A DNA stretch of 64,000 bases from Nitratireductor sp. (GTDB lineage: Bacteria; Pseudomonadota; Alphaproteobacteria; Rhizobiales; Rhizobiaceae): the NCBI GenBank assembly GCA_017854535.1, contig JAFMHL010000010.1, positions 1 to 64,000 on the forward strand, read 5' to 3'. Positions 54,349 to 62,935 of the stretch are shown piece by piece. A model generated the notes under the pieces. It was not told the origin of the DNA, did not search any database, and worked only from the letters and a program-made list of their open reading frames with translations. Position numbers and translations under genes: made by a program. How positions within the stretch are numbered: position 1 is the first letter of the stretch; each line of letters begins with the position of its first letter.

Positions 54349-54588
54349 ATGGCCCATCCACCCCGCCGGCCCACCAGCGCCATTGATAAAGCCGAGGCTT
54401 TGTTCAAAGCGGCCACCACAAAACCGGAAGAAGCGCCGGTAACGCAAGTAAGGTCTGCAATTCCATTAGGAAAAGAAACCATTTCTCTTAAGATCGACAA
54501 CGATGTTTTAGCCCATTTTCAAGAAGAAGGCATTGGCTGGCAAGACCGGATAAATGCCGCGCTGCGCAAGGCGGCTGACCTTGATTGA
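54349..54588 (+). CDS. BrnA-like antitoxin-domain protein without toxin partner
   Basis: A 79-residue protein. The C-terminal part SLKIDNDVLAHFQEEGIGWQ followed by DRINAALRKAA matches the ribbon-helix-helix-type BrnA/DUF4415 antitoxins (I.IRLD.DVL..F...G.GWQ.RIN.ALR). The N-terminal half is Pro/Ala/Lys-rich and probably disordered. No BrnT toxin gene is present within about 150 bp upstream or downstream. It could act as a solitary DNA-binding protein. Sequence starts with ATG at 54349, just after AGGAAACCCAAAC. Confidence 0.65.
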   Translation: MAHPPRRPTSAIDKAEALFKAATTKPEEAPVTQVRSAIPLGKETISLKIDNDVLAHFQEEGIGWQDRINAALRKAADLD

Positions 54589-54661
54589 GAATTGCACTAA
54601 TAGACACACTTCGCCCTTCCCTGTAATCTTTTCAAAAGCATGACAGATTTGGAAAACCGAT

Positions 54662-55048
54662 ATGGACCAACACAAAGGCAGTTGCCGATGCGGGAATGTC
54701 ATGATCAAGGCATCAGGACAGCCAAACCGAGTGGGCATGTGCCATTGTATGGATTGCCGGAAATATCATGGTGCCTTGTTTCATGCCTCAGCAATTTTCC
54801 CGGCTGATGCAGTCGTTATTCTCGGCGAAACTAACGAGTATGACGGGCGGTATTTTTGTCCGCGGTGCGGCTCACCACTGTTTGGCCGCTCTGATGTCGA
54901 GATTGAAGTCAATTTGGGTTCGTTTGATGCTCCGGATCAGTTTAAGCCAACCTACGAACTTTGGACCATCCGCCGCGAGAAATGGCTGCAACCCATACCC
55001 AATGCGAAACAATATGAACGGGATCGGGAAGACGAATCTGAAGAGTAG
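54662..55048 (+). CDS. GFA-family (CENP-V/GFA domain) protein
   Basis: A 128-residue zinc protein named after glutathione-dependent formaldehyde-activating enzyme. Cysteine pairs in order are SCRCGN, MCHCMDCRKYHG and FCPRCGSPLF, the normal set for two zinc sites. The domain is complete. The catalytic role of the family is doubtful, so the name does not prove formaldehyde activity; the true formaldehyde genes are about 7 kb further on. Single gene with an acidic tail. Confidence 0.88.
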   Translation: MDQHKGSCRCGNVMIKASGQPNRVGMCHCMDCRKYHGALFHASAIFPADAVVILGETNEYDGRYFCPRCGSPLFGRSDVEIEVNLGSFDAPDQFKPTYELWTIRREKWLQPIPNAKQYERDREDESEE

Positions 55049-55120
55049 TGTGCTAAAGGGTATGATCTTCCGTCTAAAGCATCTCTTCCAAAACATCTCA
55101 TATTTCGTTAGACTGATTTC

Positions 55121-55588
55121 ATGAAACAATCCAGTCTTGATGAAATCGACCTAAAAATCTTGCGTATTCTGCAAACTGAGCCCGAAATCAACATTCAGGA
55201 TATCGGTGAGCGGGTCGGCCTGTCTCATACCCCGTGCTGGCGGCGTATCCGAAAAATGCAGGATATTGGATTGCTAAAAGGTCGGGTCTGGCTGATAGAC
55301 CCTGAAAAGGCCGAACTAGATGTTTCTATCTTTGTGTTTGTGCGCCTTGACACCCATTCTGCCGAAGTGCTGACTGCATTCGAGTACGCAACGGCTGATA
55401 TTCCCGAAATCTTGCAATGTTATACGATGAGCGGCGAGTTTGATTATCTGCTTCGTGTGGTCGTGCCTTCCGTCCGTGCCTATGAGCGAACCATCAAGGG
55501 CAAACTGCTAAAACTGCCAAATGTGGGCGTGATGAACTCACACTTTGCTTTAAACGAAATCAAAAACTCCACGCTACTTCCGATCTAA
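55121..55588 (+). CDS. Lrp/AsnC-family transcriptional regulator
   Basis: A 155-residue feast/famine regulator. The N-terminal helix-turn-helix is LDEIDLKILRILQTEPEINI with IGERVGLSHTPCWRRIRKMQ, and the C-terminal RAM effector domain contains YTMSGEFDYLLRVVVPSV. It lies directly upstream of, and in the same direction as, the indolepyruvate oxidoreductase gene, with a 225-bp gap carrying an inverted repeat. Lrp proteins next to this oxidoreductase usually respond to aromatic or branched amino acids; regulation of the neighbour is inferred. Confidence 0.9.
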   Translation: MKQSSLDEIDLKILRILQTEPEINIQDIGERVGLSHTPCWRRIRKMQDIGLLKGRVWLIDPEKAELDVSIFVFVRLDTHSAEVLTAFEYATADIPEILQCYTMSGEFDYLLRVVVPSVRAYERTIKGKLLKLPNVGVMNSHFALNEIKNSTLLPI

Positions 55589-55707
55589 AGACGCTTTAAA
55601 AACAGTAGCAACGAGAACGGGATGTTGTAGAAAAGAGTTTTTCATCCTATCATTCTTCAACAAATAAGCAGCACATCCTATTCTTATGGGTCAGAAGCAA
55701 GAAAATT

Positions 55708-55728
55708 AAATTTGGGTTTCACAAATTT
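55708..55728. promoter_or_regulatory. Inverted repeat upstream of the indolepyruvate oxidoreductase gene
   Basis: AAATTTG (55708-55714) and CAAATTT (55722-55728) form perfect 7-bp arms around a 7-bp spacer, about 85 bp upstream of the chosen start. AT-rich inverted repeats of this kind suit an Lrp-type regulator, and an lrp gene is adjacent. This is a candidate only. Confidence 0.4.
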
Positions 55729-55813
55729 TGCGCCATACTGTTGTTTGGGAAAAGATTTTTCGGATTCGATGGCAGTGTTGATGCCCGTTCCGTCAAGCGA
55801 GGAGAACGAGACT

Positions 55814-58800
55814 ATGGGCGTGAACAAAACCGGGTTCGATCCAGAGACAGCCATCACCCTCGAAGATAAATACACCGCCACCGAAGGCAAAGTCTTCATG
55901 AACGGGACACAGGCGCTGGTTCGCTTGCCCATGGTTCAAATGCGCCGCGATAAATTGGCGGGTTTAAACACCGGAGCATTTATCTCCGGTTATCGCGGCT
56001 CGCCCGTCGGCGGTTTCGACTTTGCACTAACCGCAGCACGCAAGCATCTCAAAGATCATGACATTGTCTTTCAGCCCGGCGTAAACGAAGATCTCGCCGC
56101 AACAGCCGTATGGGGTTCCCAGCAACTTAACCTTTCGCCAGGCGCCAAAAAAGATGGCATTATGGGCATGTGGTATGGCAAAGGTCCGGGCGTAGACCGC
56201 TGCGGTGATGTATTCAAACACGCCAACTCCTTCGGCACATCGCCAAATGGCGGCGTACTGGCCATCGCCGGTGATGACCACAGCGCCAAGTCCTCAACCG
56301 TTGCCCATCAGTCTGACCATGCCTTCATGTCGGCGATCATGCCGATGCTATTTCCTTCAAGCGTTCAAGAATTCACCGAACTGGGTCTGCTCGGCATTGC
56401 TATGTCACGCTATGCTGGCGCTTGGGTCGGCTTCAAGGTGATTTCCGATACCATCGAAACAACAGGCGTTGTTGATCTGGCTGGCGAACATCGTCAATTC
56501 GTGCTGCCCAATGACTTTGAAATGCCCGATGGCGGGCTGAACATTCGTTGGCCCGATGCTATCCTGGCGCAAGACGAGCGATTGCAGGAATACAAAGGTT
56601 ATGCAGCCATCGCATTTGCGCGAGCCAACAAAATTGACCAATTGGTAATCGATTCACGCAAGCCACGGATCGGCATTGTCTCTTCTGGCAAGGCTTATGA
56701 AAATGTGCGCGAGGCTTTGCGCCATCTTGGGATTGATGAAAAGACAGCTGATAAGATTGGGCTGCGACTATACAAAGTCCGTATGCCTTGGCCATTGGAG
56801 CCGGAAGGTATTCGTCATTTCTCCGAGGGGCTGGAAGAAGTTCTGGTTATCGAAGAGCGTCGTGAGGTTATTGAGCACCAGATCAAGCAGCAATTGTTCA
56901 ACTGGCGCGCTGATGTGCGTCCCCGCATCGTTGGGAAGTTCGACCACAAAGACAACCACATCCTGAAGATGAATGAGGACATTACCTCAGGCGTTGCCCT
57001 TCGTGTTATAGCTACCCGCTTGCTGGCATTCGATCTTCCTGCTGATTTGGAAAAACGCATCACTGAAAAGCTGGAATATTATAACGAACGCCATGCTAAG
57101 AAAGTCAGCCATCTGGCTCCCGTTGCAAGAACCGCCCATTTCTGCTCGGGTTGTCCGCACAACACATCGACGAAAGTTCCTGATGGAAGCCGTGCTTTCG
57201 CAGGCATTGGCTGTCATTTCATGAGCCTTTGGATGGACCGCAACACTGAGACCTATACCCATATGGGCGGCGAAGGCGTGCCATGGGTCGGGACTTCTCC
57301 GTTCACCGATGAAAAGCATGTCTTCGTCAACTTGGGCGATGGCACCTATTTCCATTCGGGCGTAATGGCGATCCGACAAGCCGTCGCCTCAAAAGCCAAT
57401 ATTACCTATAAACTGCTCTATAACGATGCTGTTGCCATGACAGGCGGCCAGAAGATTGATGGCTCGCTCACTGTACCGGAACTTGCTGCCCAGTTAAAAG
57501 CTGAGGGCGTCAAAGAACTTTGGTTGGTCTCAGATGAAATCGAAAAATACAGCGGACTAGATCTTCCAAAAGGCATCCAAATTCGCCATCGAGATGAATT
57601 GGAAACTGTTCAAAAACATCTGCGCGAAGTACCCGGCTGCACCGCGATCATTTACGATCAGACCTGCGCAACCGAAAAACGACGCCGTCGCAAACGCGGC
57701 ACCATGGTCGATCCAAACAAACGCGTGATCATCAATCCTTTGGTTTGCGAAGGCTGTGGTGATTGCTCCGTTCAGTCCAACTGTATTTCCATCGAACCGC
57801 TGGAAACTGAATTTGGGCGTAAGCGTCAGATCAACCAGTCCTCCTGCAATAAAGACTTTTCCTGCGTCAAAGGCTTCTGCCCATCGTTCGTAACAGTAGA
57901 AGGCGCACAATTAAAGAAACCAACGCTACCGCCGCTTTCGGACGAAAAATTGCCCGACCCGAAAATCGTTGATCTTGCTGATGATAGCTACAACGTAGCA
58001 ATAACGGGCGTTGGCGGAACAGGCGTTCTCACTATTGGCGCTATTCTCGGCATGGCCGCCCATATGGAAAACAAAGCTGCCCTCATTCAAGACGTGTCTG
58101 GCCTTGCCCAAAAAGGCGGGGCTGTTTTATCTCATGTCAGAATTTCTACTTCACCAGATATGGTGTCGTCCGCTCAAATCCCTCCGGGCGAAGCAGACTT
58201 GTTGATGGCAGCCGATACAGTGGTTGCCTCAGACAAAGGTCCGATCAATCTCTATTCTGTCCAGCGTACCAAGGCGGTCCTAAACACGCATTTGACACCT
58301 GTTTCTACCTTTGTGTTCAACCGCGATTTCGATTTTCGTGAGACGGCGGTCATCGACACCATCGCCAAGGGAATCGCTAAAAACCCTGAGAAAGTTGACT
58401 TCACCAAATTTGCAGAACTTGTCTGCGGTGATGCGATTGCAACCAATGTCATGATGCTAGGTTATGCCAGCCAAATGGGCGCATTGCCCGTAGGGGTGGA
58501 TGCATTAATGCAAGCCATAGAATTGAACGGTGTGGCAGTTGCATCCAACAAACTAGCCTTCAACTGGGGCCGCCGTATCGCGGTCAAACCTGATGAAGCC
58601 ATTCGCCTCCTCAATGAAGCCAATGGTGCTCCGGGCGAACCTGTAACCCTTGAACAGCTCATTGAGCGCCGTGCGGAGTTTCTTGCTGGCTATCAAGATG
58701 CCGCCTATGCGGCGCGCTACCGTTCACTGGTAGAAAAGGTGCAGCAAGCGGAAGCCAAGCTTGGAAAGAAACGTGACCTGACCAATGCGGTCATCCGGTT

Positions 58801-59320
58801 CTATTTCAAACTCATGGCTTACAAGGACGAGTATGAAGTTGCACGTCTCTATACCGATGGAAGTTTTGAGAAACATTTGAAGAAGACATTCGATGGCGAT
58901 CTCAAACTGACCTTCAACCTTGCGCCTCCGATCTTCTCGGGCAAGCCGTTACCAAATGGTCGCCCGCGCAAAAAAGAATACGGTCAATATATGATGCCCG
59001 TCTTCAAGCTGTTGGCAAAGATGAAACGCTTTCGCGGCGGTACATTTGACGTGTTTGGTTATTCAGCAGAGCGCAAAATGGAACGGCGCTTGATCAGCGA
59101 TTATCAGGCCATGATCGAAAGCCTTCTGCCAAACTTAAATGCGGATAATCATCGTTTCGCCACGGCATTGGCACGTTACCCTGATGAAATTAGGGGTTAT
59201 GGCGTGGTCAAAGAAACGGCTGTTGAAAAAGCTGAAAAGAACAAGGCAACACTGCTGGCGCAATTCAAGAACCCGCCCGCAATCACAGCTGAAGAAAAAG
59301 CAATGGAAGCCGCCGAGTAA
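55814..59320 (+). CDS. Indolepyruvate:ferredoxin oxidoreductase, fused subunits
   Basis: A 1168-residue oxygen-tolerant-type arylpyruvate oxidoreductase, combining the alpha and beta/gamma subunits. In order: pyrimidine-binding region (MNGTQALVRLPMVQMRRDKL, GFISGYRGSP-like AFISGYRGSPVGGFD), TPP-binding part (FCSGCPHNTSTKVPDGSRAF, NLGDGTYFHSGVMAIRQAV), cysteines resembling a ferredoxin site (CEGCGDCSVQSNC) and the gamma domain starting GVGGTGVLTIGAILGMAAHM. It converts indole-, phenyl- or 4-hydroxyphenylpyruvate to arylacetyl-CoA, CO2 and reduced ferredoxin. ATG at 55814 has GAGGAG upstream; an in-frame ATG at 55712 is less likely. Confidence 0.92.
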   Translation: MGVNKTGFDPETAITLEDKYTATEGKVFMNGTQALVRLPMVQMRRDKLAGLNTGAFISGYRGSPVGGFDFALTAARKHLKDHDIVFQPGVNEDLAATAVWGSQQLNLSPGAKKDGIMGMWYGKGPGVDRCGDVFKHANSFGTSPNGGVLAIAGDDHSAKSSTVAHQSDHAFMSAIMPMLFPSSVQEFTELGLLGIAMSRYAGAWVGFKVISDTIETTGVVDLAGEHRQFVLPNDFEMPDGGLNIRWPDAILAQDERLQEYKGYAAIAFARANKIDQLVIDSRKPRIGIVSSGKAYENVREALRHLGIDEKTADKIGLRLYKVRMPWPLEPEGIRHFSEGLEEVLVIEERREVIEHQIKQQLFNWRADVRPRIVGKFDHKDNHILKMNEDITSGVALRVIATRLLAFDLPADLEKRITEKLEYYNERHAKKVSHLAPVARTAHFCSGCPHNTSTKVPDGSRAFAGIGCHFMSLWMDRNTETYTHMGGEGVPWVGTSPFTDEKHVFVNLGDGTYFHSGVMAIRQAVASKANITYKLLYNDAVAMTGGQKIDGSLTVPELAAQLKAEGVKELWLVSDEIEKYSGLDLPKGIQIRHRDELETVQKHLREVPGCTAIIYDQTCATEKRRRRKRGTMVDPNKRVIINPLVCEGCGDCSVQSNCISIEPLETEFGRKRQINQSSCNKDFSCVKGFCPSFVTVEGAQLKKPTLPPLSDEKLPDPKIVDLADDSYNVAITGVGGTGVLTIGAILGMAAHMENKAALIQDVSGLAQKGGAVLSHVRISTSPDMVSSAQIPPGEADLLMAADTVVASDKGPINLYSVQRTKAVLNTHLTPVSTFVFNRDFDFRETAVIDTIAKGIAKNPEKVDFTKFAELVCGDAIATNVMMLGYASQMGALPVGVDALMQAIELNGVAVASNKLAFNWGRRIAVKPDEAIRLLNEANGAPGEPVTLEQLIERRAEFLAGYQDAAYAARYRSLVEKVQQAEAKLGKKRDLTNAVIRFYFKLMAYKDEYEVARLYTDGSFEKHLKKTFDGDLKLTFNLAPPIFSGKPLPNGRPRKKEYGQYMMPVFKLLAKMKRFRGGTFDVFGYSAERKMERRLISDYQAMIESLLPNLNADNHRFATALARYPDEIRGYGVVKETAVEKAEKNKATLLAQFKNPPAITAEEKAMEAAE

Positions 59321-59355
59321 TTTTGAATTGAGCCTTTGGCCAATCGCCCAAACTT

Positions 59356-59381
59356 AAAGGTCCGGTTTATCCGGGCCTTTT
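59356..59381. terminator. Terminator between the oxidoreductase and DUF4031 genes
   Basis: AAAGGTCCGG (59356-59365) pairs with CCGGGCCTTT (59371-59380) with one G-U wobble and a 5-base loop, flanked by A- and T-runs on both sides. It therefore can stop transcription from both directions. It overlaps the stop codon of the convergent DUF4031 gene. Confidence 0.8.
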
Positions 59382-59690
59382 CATTGGAAGTTTCGGGTGT
59401 AAATCTTTTTGGTGCTTATGCAAACTTGCTCTGGGCACCCGAACCCTTCTGAACAATTCAACAATCTCTTTGCGTTCAGCAGCCACTGCACCCAAGCGCA
59501 AAGCCCTATCACGCTCAAATCCGGTTATATCATAATGGGGCGCGGTCGTTTTTGGCGGACCTTGGTATGATGACAATTGCAGACCAAGCCGAAAGGCAAA
59601 GCCATGCAATTCATCGATATCATCCGCCATTAAATGACACCATTTGCGCCCTTTCCAGACCCAAATGGCATCATCAACATAGACGGTCAA
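59367..59690 (-). CDS. DUF4031 family protein
   Basis: A 107-residue basic protein. The N-terminal TVYVDDAIWVWKGRKWCHLM followed by ADDIDELHGFAFRLGL, and the central HYDITGFERDRALRLGAVA, are typical of this family of unknown function. The C-terminal tail (KHQKDLHPKLPMKRPG) is basic. It lies 15 bp downstream of fadD and is probably in the same transcript. No activity is known. Confidence 0.8.
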   Translation of the reverse strand: MTVYVDDAIWVWKGRKWCHLMADDIDELHGFAFRLGLQLSSYQGPPKTTAPHYDITGFERDRALRLGAVAAERKEIVELFRRVRVPRASLHKHQKDLHPKLPMKRPG

Positions 59691-59705
59691 AACAGACCTG
59701 CTAAC

Positions 59706-61487
59706 TTAATCGCGTAGTTCACGACGAAGAATTTTACCGACATTGGTTTTCGGCAACTCATCTTTGAAGATCACATATTTGGGACGCTTGTAATTGGTTA
59801 GCCCTTTAGCACACCAGTCCTTCACATCCTGTTCTGTCAGCGATTGATCCGTTTTCACCACGAACAATTTAACCACTTCGCCTGAATGCTCGTCAGGGGC
59901 AGCAACAGCCGCCGCTTCCAAAATACCCTCGTGAGAAGCCGCTACTTCCTCGATTTCATTTGGATAAACATTAAAGCCAGAAACAAGAATCATGTCCTTC
60001 TTGCGGTCAACAATCTTCGTGAAACCGCGCTCATCCATGAAGCCCATATCGCCAGATTTGAAGAAGCCATCTTTTGCCATAACCTTGGCAGTCTCGTCAG
60101 GACGGTTCCAATAACCGACCATCACCTGCGGTCCCTTGATGCAAATCTCACCGACTTCGCCCAGCGGCAAGTCTTTGCCGTCATCATCGCGGATAGCAAT
60201 AGACGTTCCTGGAATTGGAACCCCGATTGTTCCTGAAAATGACTTCGCATCAAACGGATTGGACGTCGCAACAGGAGAGGTTTCTGATAGGCCATACCCC
60301 TCAGAAATACTGCATCCTGTCAGCGCTTGCCATTTTTCGGCCACCGGACGTTGAACTGCCATGCCACCGCCAAGGGTCAAGGTCAGCGGTTTGAAATTCA
60401 ATTTCCTGAATTCCTCATTGTTCAACAACGCATTAAACAAAGTATTCAAACCTGGGAATGCATGAAACTCATATTTGCCAAGCTCTTTGACAAAACCAGG
60501 AATATCTCTTGGATTAGGAATCAAGATGTTATGTGCACCCTGCTCCATACCCATAATCGCGTTCACAGTCAGCGCGAAAATATGATAGAGCGGCAAAGCG
60601 CAGATATATGTCAGGTTATCAGGGCGACCACTTTCGCGATAAGCCACTTCCACCCAATGGGTGTTTTGCTCGGCATTTGACAGCACGTTTGAGTTGCTCA
60701 ACGCAGCACCTTTTGAAACGCCCGTTGTGCCACCCGTATATTGCAAAAATGCCGGATCATCATGGCCCGTTTCAACCGTAGAAAACGAACCGCCATTGCC
60801 ATTGATAACAGCCTTGTAAGCTGTATGGCCCGGCAAAGACCAAGCCGGAACCATCTTCTTAACCTTGCGAACCACAAGATTAACGATGGCGCCTTTTAGG
60901 CCACCCATCTGATCGCCCATGGCTGTCACGACAACATGCTTCACATCGGTTTTAGCAATCACTTGTTGGAGCGTATTGGCAAAATTTTCGAGAATGAAAA
61001 TTGCTTTTGCGCCACTGTCTTTTAGCTGATGCTCCAACTCGCGAGGCGTATAAAGCGGGTTCACATTGACCACTGTGCAGCCCGCCCGCAAAATGCCCAT
61101 CATAACCGCAGGATACTGCAAAATATTTGGCATCATGATCGCAACACGATCGCCTTTGGAAAGGCCGTGAGCTGTTAACCAGGCACCAACGATGGAAGAT
61201 TGATCGTGAAGTTCTGAAAAGCTGATGGTTTTACCCATGCAGGTAAAGGCAGGTTTTGAGCCAAACCGCTTGCAGCTGTCTTCCAACAATGCAGCCACAG
61301 AATTATATTTCAAAGGACCAATATCAGTCGGAACGCCTTTTGGATAAGAGGCCAACCATGGCTTCGCATCATAAGGAGACTTTGCCGATGTTTTTGGTTT
61401 CGCTTTTTTCGCTGCCGGCTTTGCTGATGCCTTTTTGGTGACTGCTGTTTTTTTAACCGTCTTGGACGGTGTCGGTTTCGTTGCCAT
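59706..61487 (-). CDS. fadD: Long-chain fatty-acid-CoA ligase with Lys/Ala-rich N-terminal tail
   Basis: A 593-residue acyl-CoA synthetase. Adenylation motifs are LQYTGGTTGVSKGAALSNSN, EGYGLSETSPVATSN, FFKSGDMGFMDERGFTKIVD and LPKTNVGKILRREL. The first 37 residues are a highly basic tail with 12 lysines among alanine, proline and threonine (TVKKTAVTKKASAKPAAKKA), unlike normal FadD. The start at 61487 has a strong GGGAGG ribosome site, so the tail is likely real. It is expected to bind DNA, membranes or PHA granules, but this is a guess. A DUF4031 gene follows. Confidence 0.92.
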   Translation of the reverse strand: MATKPTPSKTVKKTAVTKKASAKPAAKKAKPKTSAKSPYDAKPWLASYPKGVPTDIGPLKYNSVAALLEDSCKRFGSKPAFTCMGKTISFSELHDQSSIVGAWLTAHGLSKGDRVAIMMPNILQYPAVMMGILRAGCTVVNVNPLYTPRELEHQLKDSGAKAIFILENFANTLQQVIAKTDVKHVVVTAMGDQMGGLKGAIVNLVVRKVKKMVPAWSLPGHTAYKAVINGNGGSFSTVETGHDDPAFLQYTGGTTGVSKGAALSNSNVLSNAEQNTHWVEVAYRESGRPDNLTYICALPLYHIFALTVNAIMGMEQGAHNILIPNPRDIPGFVKELGKYEFHAFPGLNTLFNALLNNEEFRKLNFKPLTLTLGGGMAVQRPVAEKWQALTGCSISEGYGLSETSPVATSNPFDAKSFSGTIGVPIPGTSIAIRDDDGKDLPLGEVGEICIKGPQVMVGYWNRPDETAKVMAKDGFFKSGDMGFMDERGFTKIVDRKKDMILVSGFNVYPNEIEEVAASHEGILEAAAVAAPDEHSGEVVKLFVVKTDQSLTEQDVKDWCAKGLTNYKRPKYVIFKDELPKTNVGKILRRELRD

Positions 61488-61596
61488 TATATCCTCCCGA
61501 AGTCTGGCTTAAATCTTAGTATTACGCATATAGGAATTGTATCTGTGCAATTTCAAAAATAAACGCACAATTTCATAATCTCTTTTACATGCAGAG

Positions 61597-61611
61597 TTAC
61601 GTTTACGTCAA
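61597..61611 (-). promoter_or_regulatory. Shared element upstream of fadD
   Basis: Read on the minus strand the site is TTGACGTAAACGTAA, about 110 bp upstream of the fadD start. One base differs from the element upstream of the SCP2 gene at 48680-48694. Pseudo-palindromic ACGTnnACGT core. It may be a binding site of a LiuR-like or other fatty-acid regulator. Confidence 0.5.
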
Positions 61612-61636
61612 TGTGAACAAACGCGAATGTTTAAGC

Positions 61637-62470
61637 TCAACTTAGCCGCTTAGCATGCCAGGCAATGTGATCTTCCATAAACGTGGAAATGAAGTTGTAA
61701 GAATGGTCATATCCCTCTTGCATCCTCATGGTCAGCGCAATGCCAGCTTTTGCGCAAGCAGCTTCCAAAACCTTAGGGCGCAAGCCCTCTTCCAGAAAAC
61801 TGTCAGCAAGTCCTTGATCAACCAAAAACTCAGGAAACTTAGCACCGTCTTCAATCAACAGACTAGCATCATATTGACGCCAGCTCGTATGATCTGGTCC
61901 AAGATATTTTTCAAACGAGGCTGCTGACCAAGCCGATTGGGATGGCTGGCAGATAGGGGCAAAAGCCGAACAGCTTTTAAATCTGTCTGGATTATTAAGA
62001 GCAATGGTTAAAGCCCCATGTCCACCCATAGAATGTCCGGTAATGCCTTGATTACTCATATCCGCGTTGAACTGTTCACCTATCAGTTTTGGCAATTCTT
62101 CTATCAGGTAAGAATACATCTGATAGTTTTTCGCATAAGGCGCTTGCGTCGCATCAACATAAAATCCCGCGCCTGAACCGAACTGCCAGTTATCCGGCTC
62201 ATCCGCAACACCTTCACCACGTGGGCTGGTATCGGGACAAACCATAATAATGCCGTGCTTAGCAGCGGCGCGACGATATTCGCCTTTGTCCATGACATTG
62301 GCATGATTACAAGTAAGCCCAGACAAATACCACAGCATCGGACACTTTTGCGTTTCTGCCTGCGGTGGCACAAAAACAGCAAATGTCATCTCGCAGTTAG
62401 TGGATTTTGAATCATGGGAATAAACGCCCTGAATACCCCCATGGGATTTACTGGTAGAAACTGTTTTCAT
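61637..62470 (-). CDS. fghA: S-formylglutathione hydrolase
   Basis: A 277-residue alpha/beta hydrolase of the esterase D family that frees formate and glutathione in formaldehyde detoxification. The nucleophile is S147 in GITGHSMGGHGALT; the acid and histidine follow in LVDQGLADSFL and YDHSYNFIST. The oxyanion region is YLSGLTCNHANVMDKGEYRR. ATG at 62470 is nine bases after AAGG; ATG at 62479, overlapping the yaiI stop, is the alternative. The class III alcohol dehydrogenase gene lies on the same strand 0.9 kb upstream. Confidence 0.93.
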   Translation of the reverse strand: MKTVSTSKSHGGIQGVYSHDSKSTNCEMTFAVFVPPQAETQKCPMLWYLSGLTCNHANVMDKGEYRRAAAKHGIIMVCPDTSPRGEGVADEPDNWQFGSGAGFYVDATQAPYAKNYQMYSYLIEELPKLIGEQFNADMSNQGITGHSMGGHGALTIALNNPDRFKSCSAFAPICQPSQSAWSAASFEKYLGPDHTSWRQYDASLLIEDGAKFPEFLVDQGLADSFLEEGLRPKVLEAACAKAGIALTMRMQEGYDHSYNFISTFMEDHIAWHAKRLS

Positions 62471-62475
62471 GTTAG

Positions 62476-62928
62476 TCATCCTTGTTGCTGCGCCAAACGC
62501 ACCAGTTTATCCATGGCTTGCAAAAAATTAGATCTATCACGCGCACTGAATGGCGCATTATACCCTTTGATCTCACCTGCCTCACGCAAGTGCTGATTGA
62601 AATCCCGCATGCCCGATTGAACACCAATCGTCTCAGGCGTGAAAAGCTTGCCTGTTGGCCCAGTCACATGAACGCCTTTTTCCACAAGGCGCACAGCCAG
62701 CGGAACATCCGCCGTAATGGCAATATCGCCAGCAACCGCATTATCAACAATCCAGTCATCAGCCGCATCAAAAGCGCCAGATACCGTGATCATCTTCACC
62801 ATTGGATCGCGCGAAGGTCTAAGCCCCGTATTGGCAACCATTACCACAGGCAACGAGCAACGCTCGGCAACCTTCAGCACTTCAGGTTTTACCGGACAGG
62901 CATCTGCATCAACGTAAATAGTAGCCAT
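62476..62928 (-). CDS. yaiI: YaiI/YqxD family protein (DUF188)
   Basis: A 150-residue NYN/PIN-like protein of unknown function. Signatures are YVDADACPVKPEVLKVAERC, GAFDAADDWIVDNAV, GDIAITADVPLAVRLVEKG and VQSGMRDFNQHLREAG. The acidic cluster suggests a metal-dependent nuclease, but activity is not established. Its stop overlaps the first possible fghA start. The regulator gene is 7 bp upstream. Confidence 0.9.
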   Translation of the reverse strand: MATIYVDADACPVKPEVLKVAERCSLPVVMVANTGLRPSRDPMVKMITVSGAFDAADDWIVDNAVAGDIAITADVPLAVRLVEKGVHVTGPTGKLFTPETIGVQSGMRDFNQHLREAGEIKGYNAPFSARDRSNFLQAMDKLVRLAQQQG

Positions 62929-62935
62929 ATTTAGA

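Noticed and set aside
62482-62934. A 150-codon plus-strand frame opposite yaiI
   Set aside because: It mirrors almost exactly the yaiI gene on the other strand, and only yaiI has recognisable motifs.
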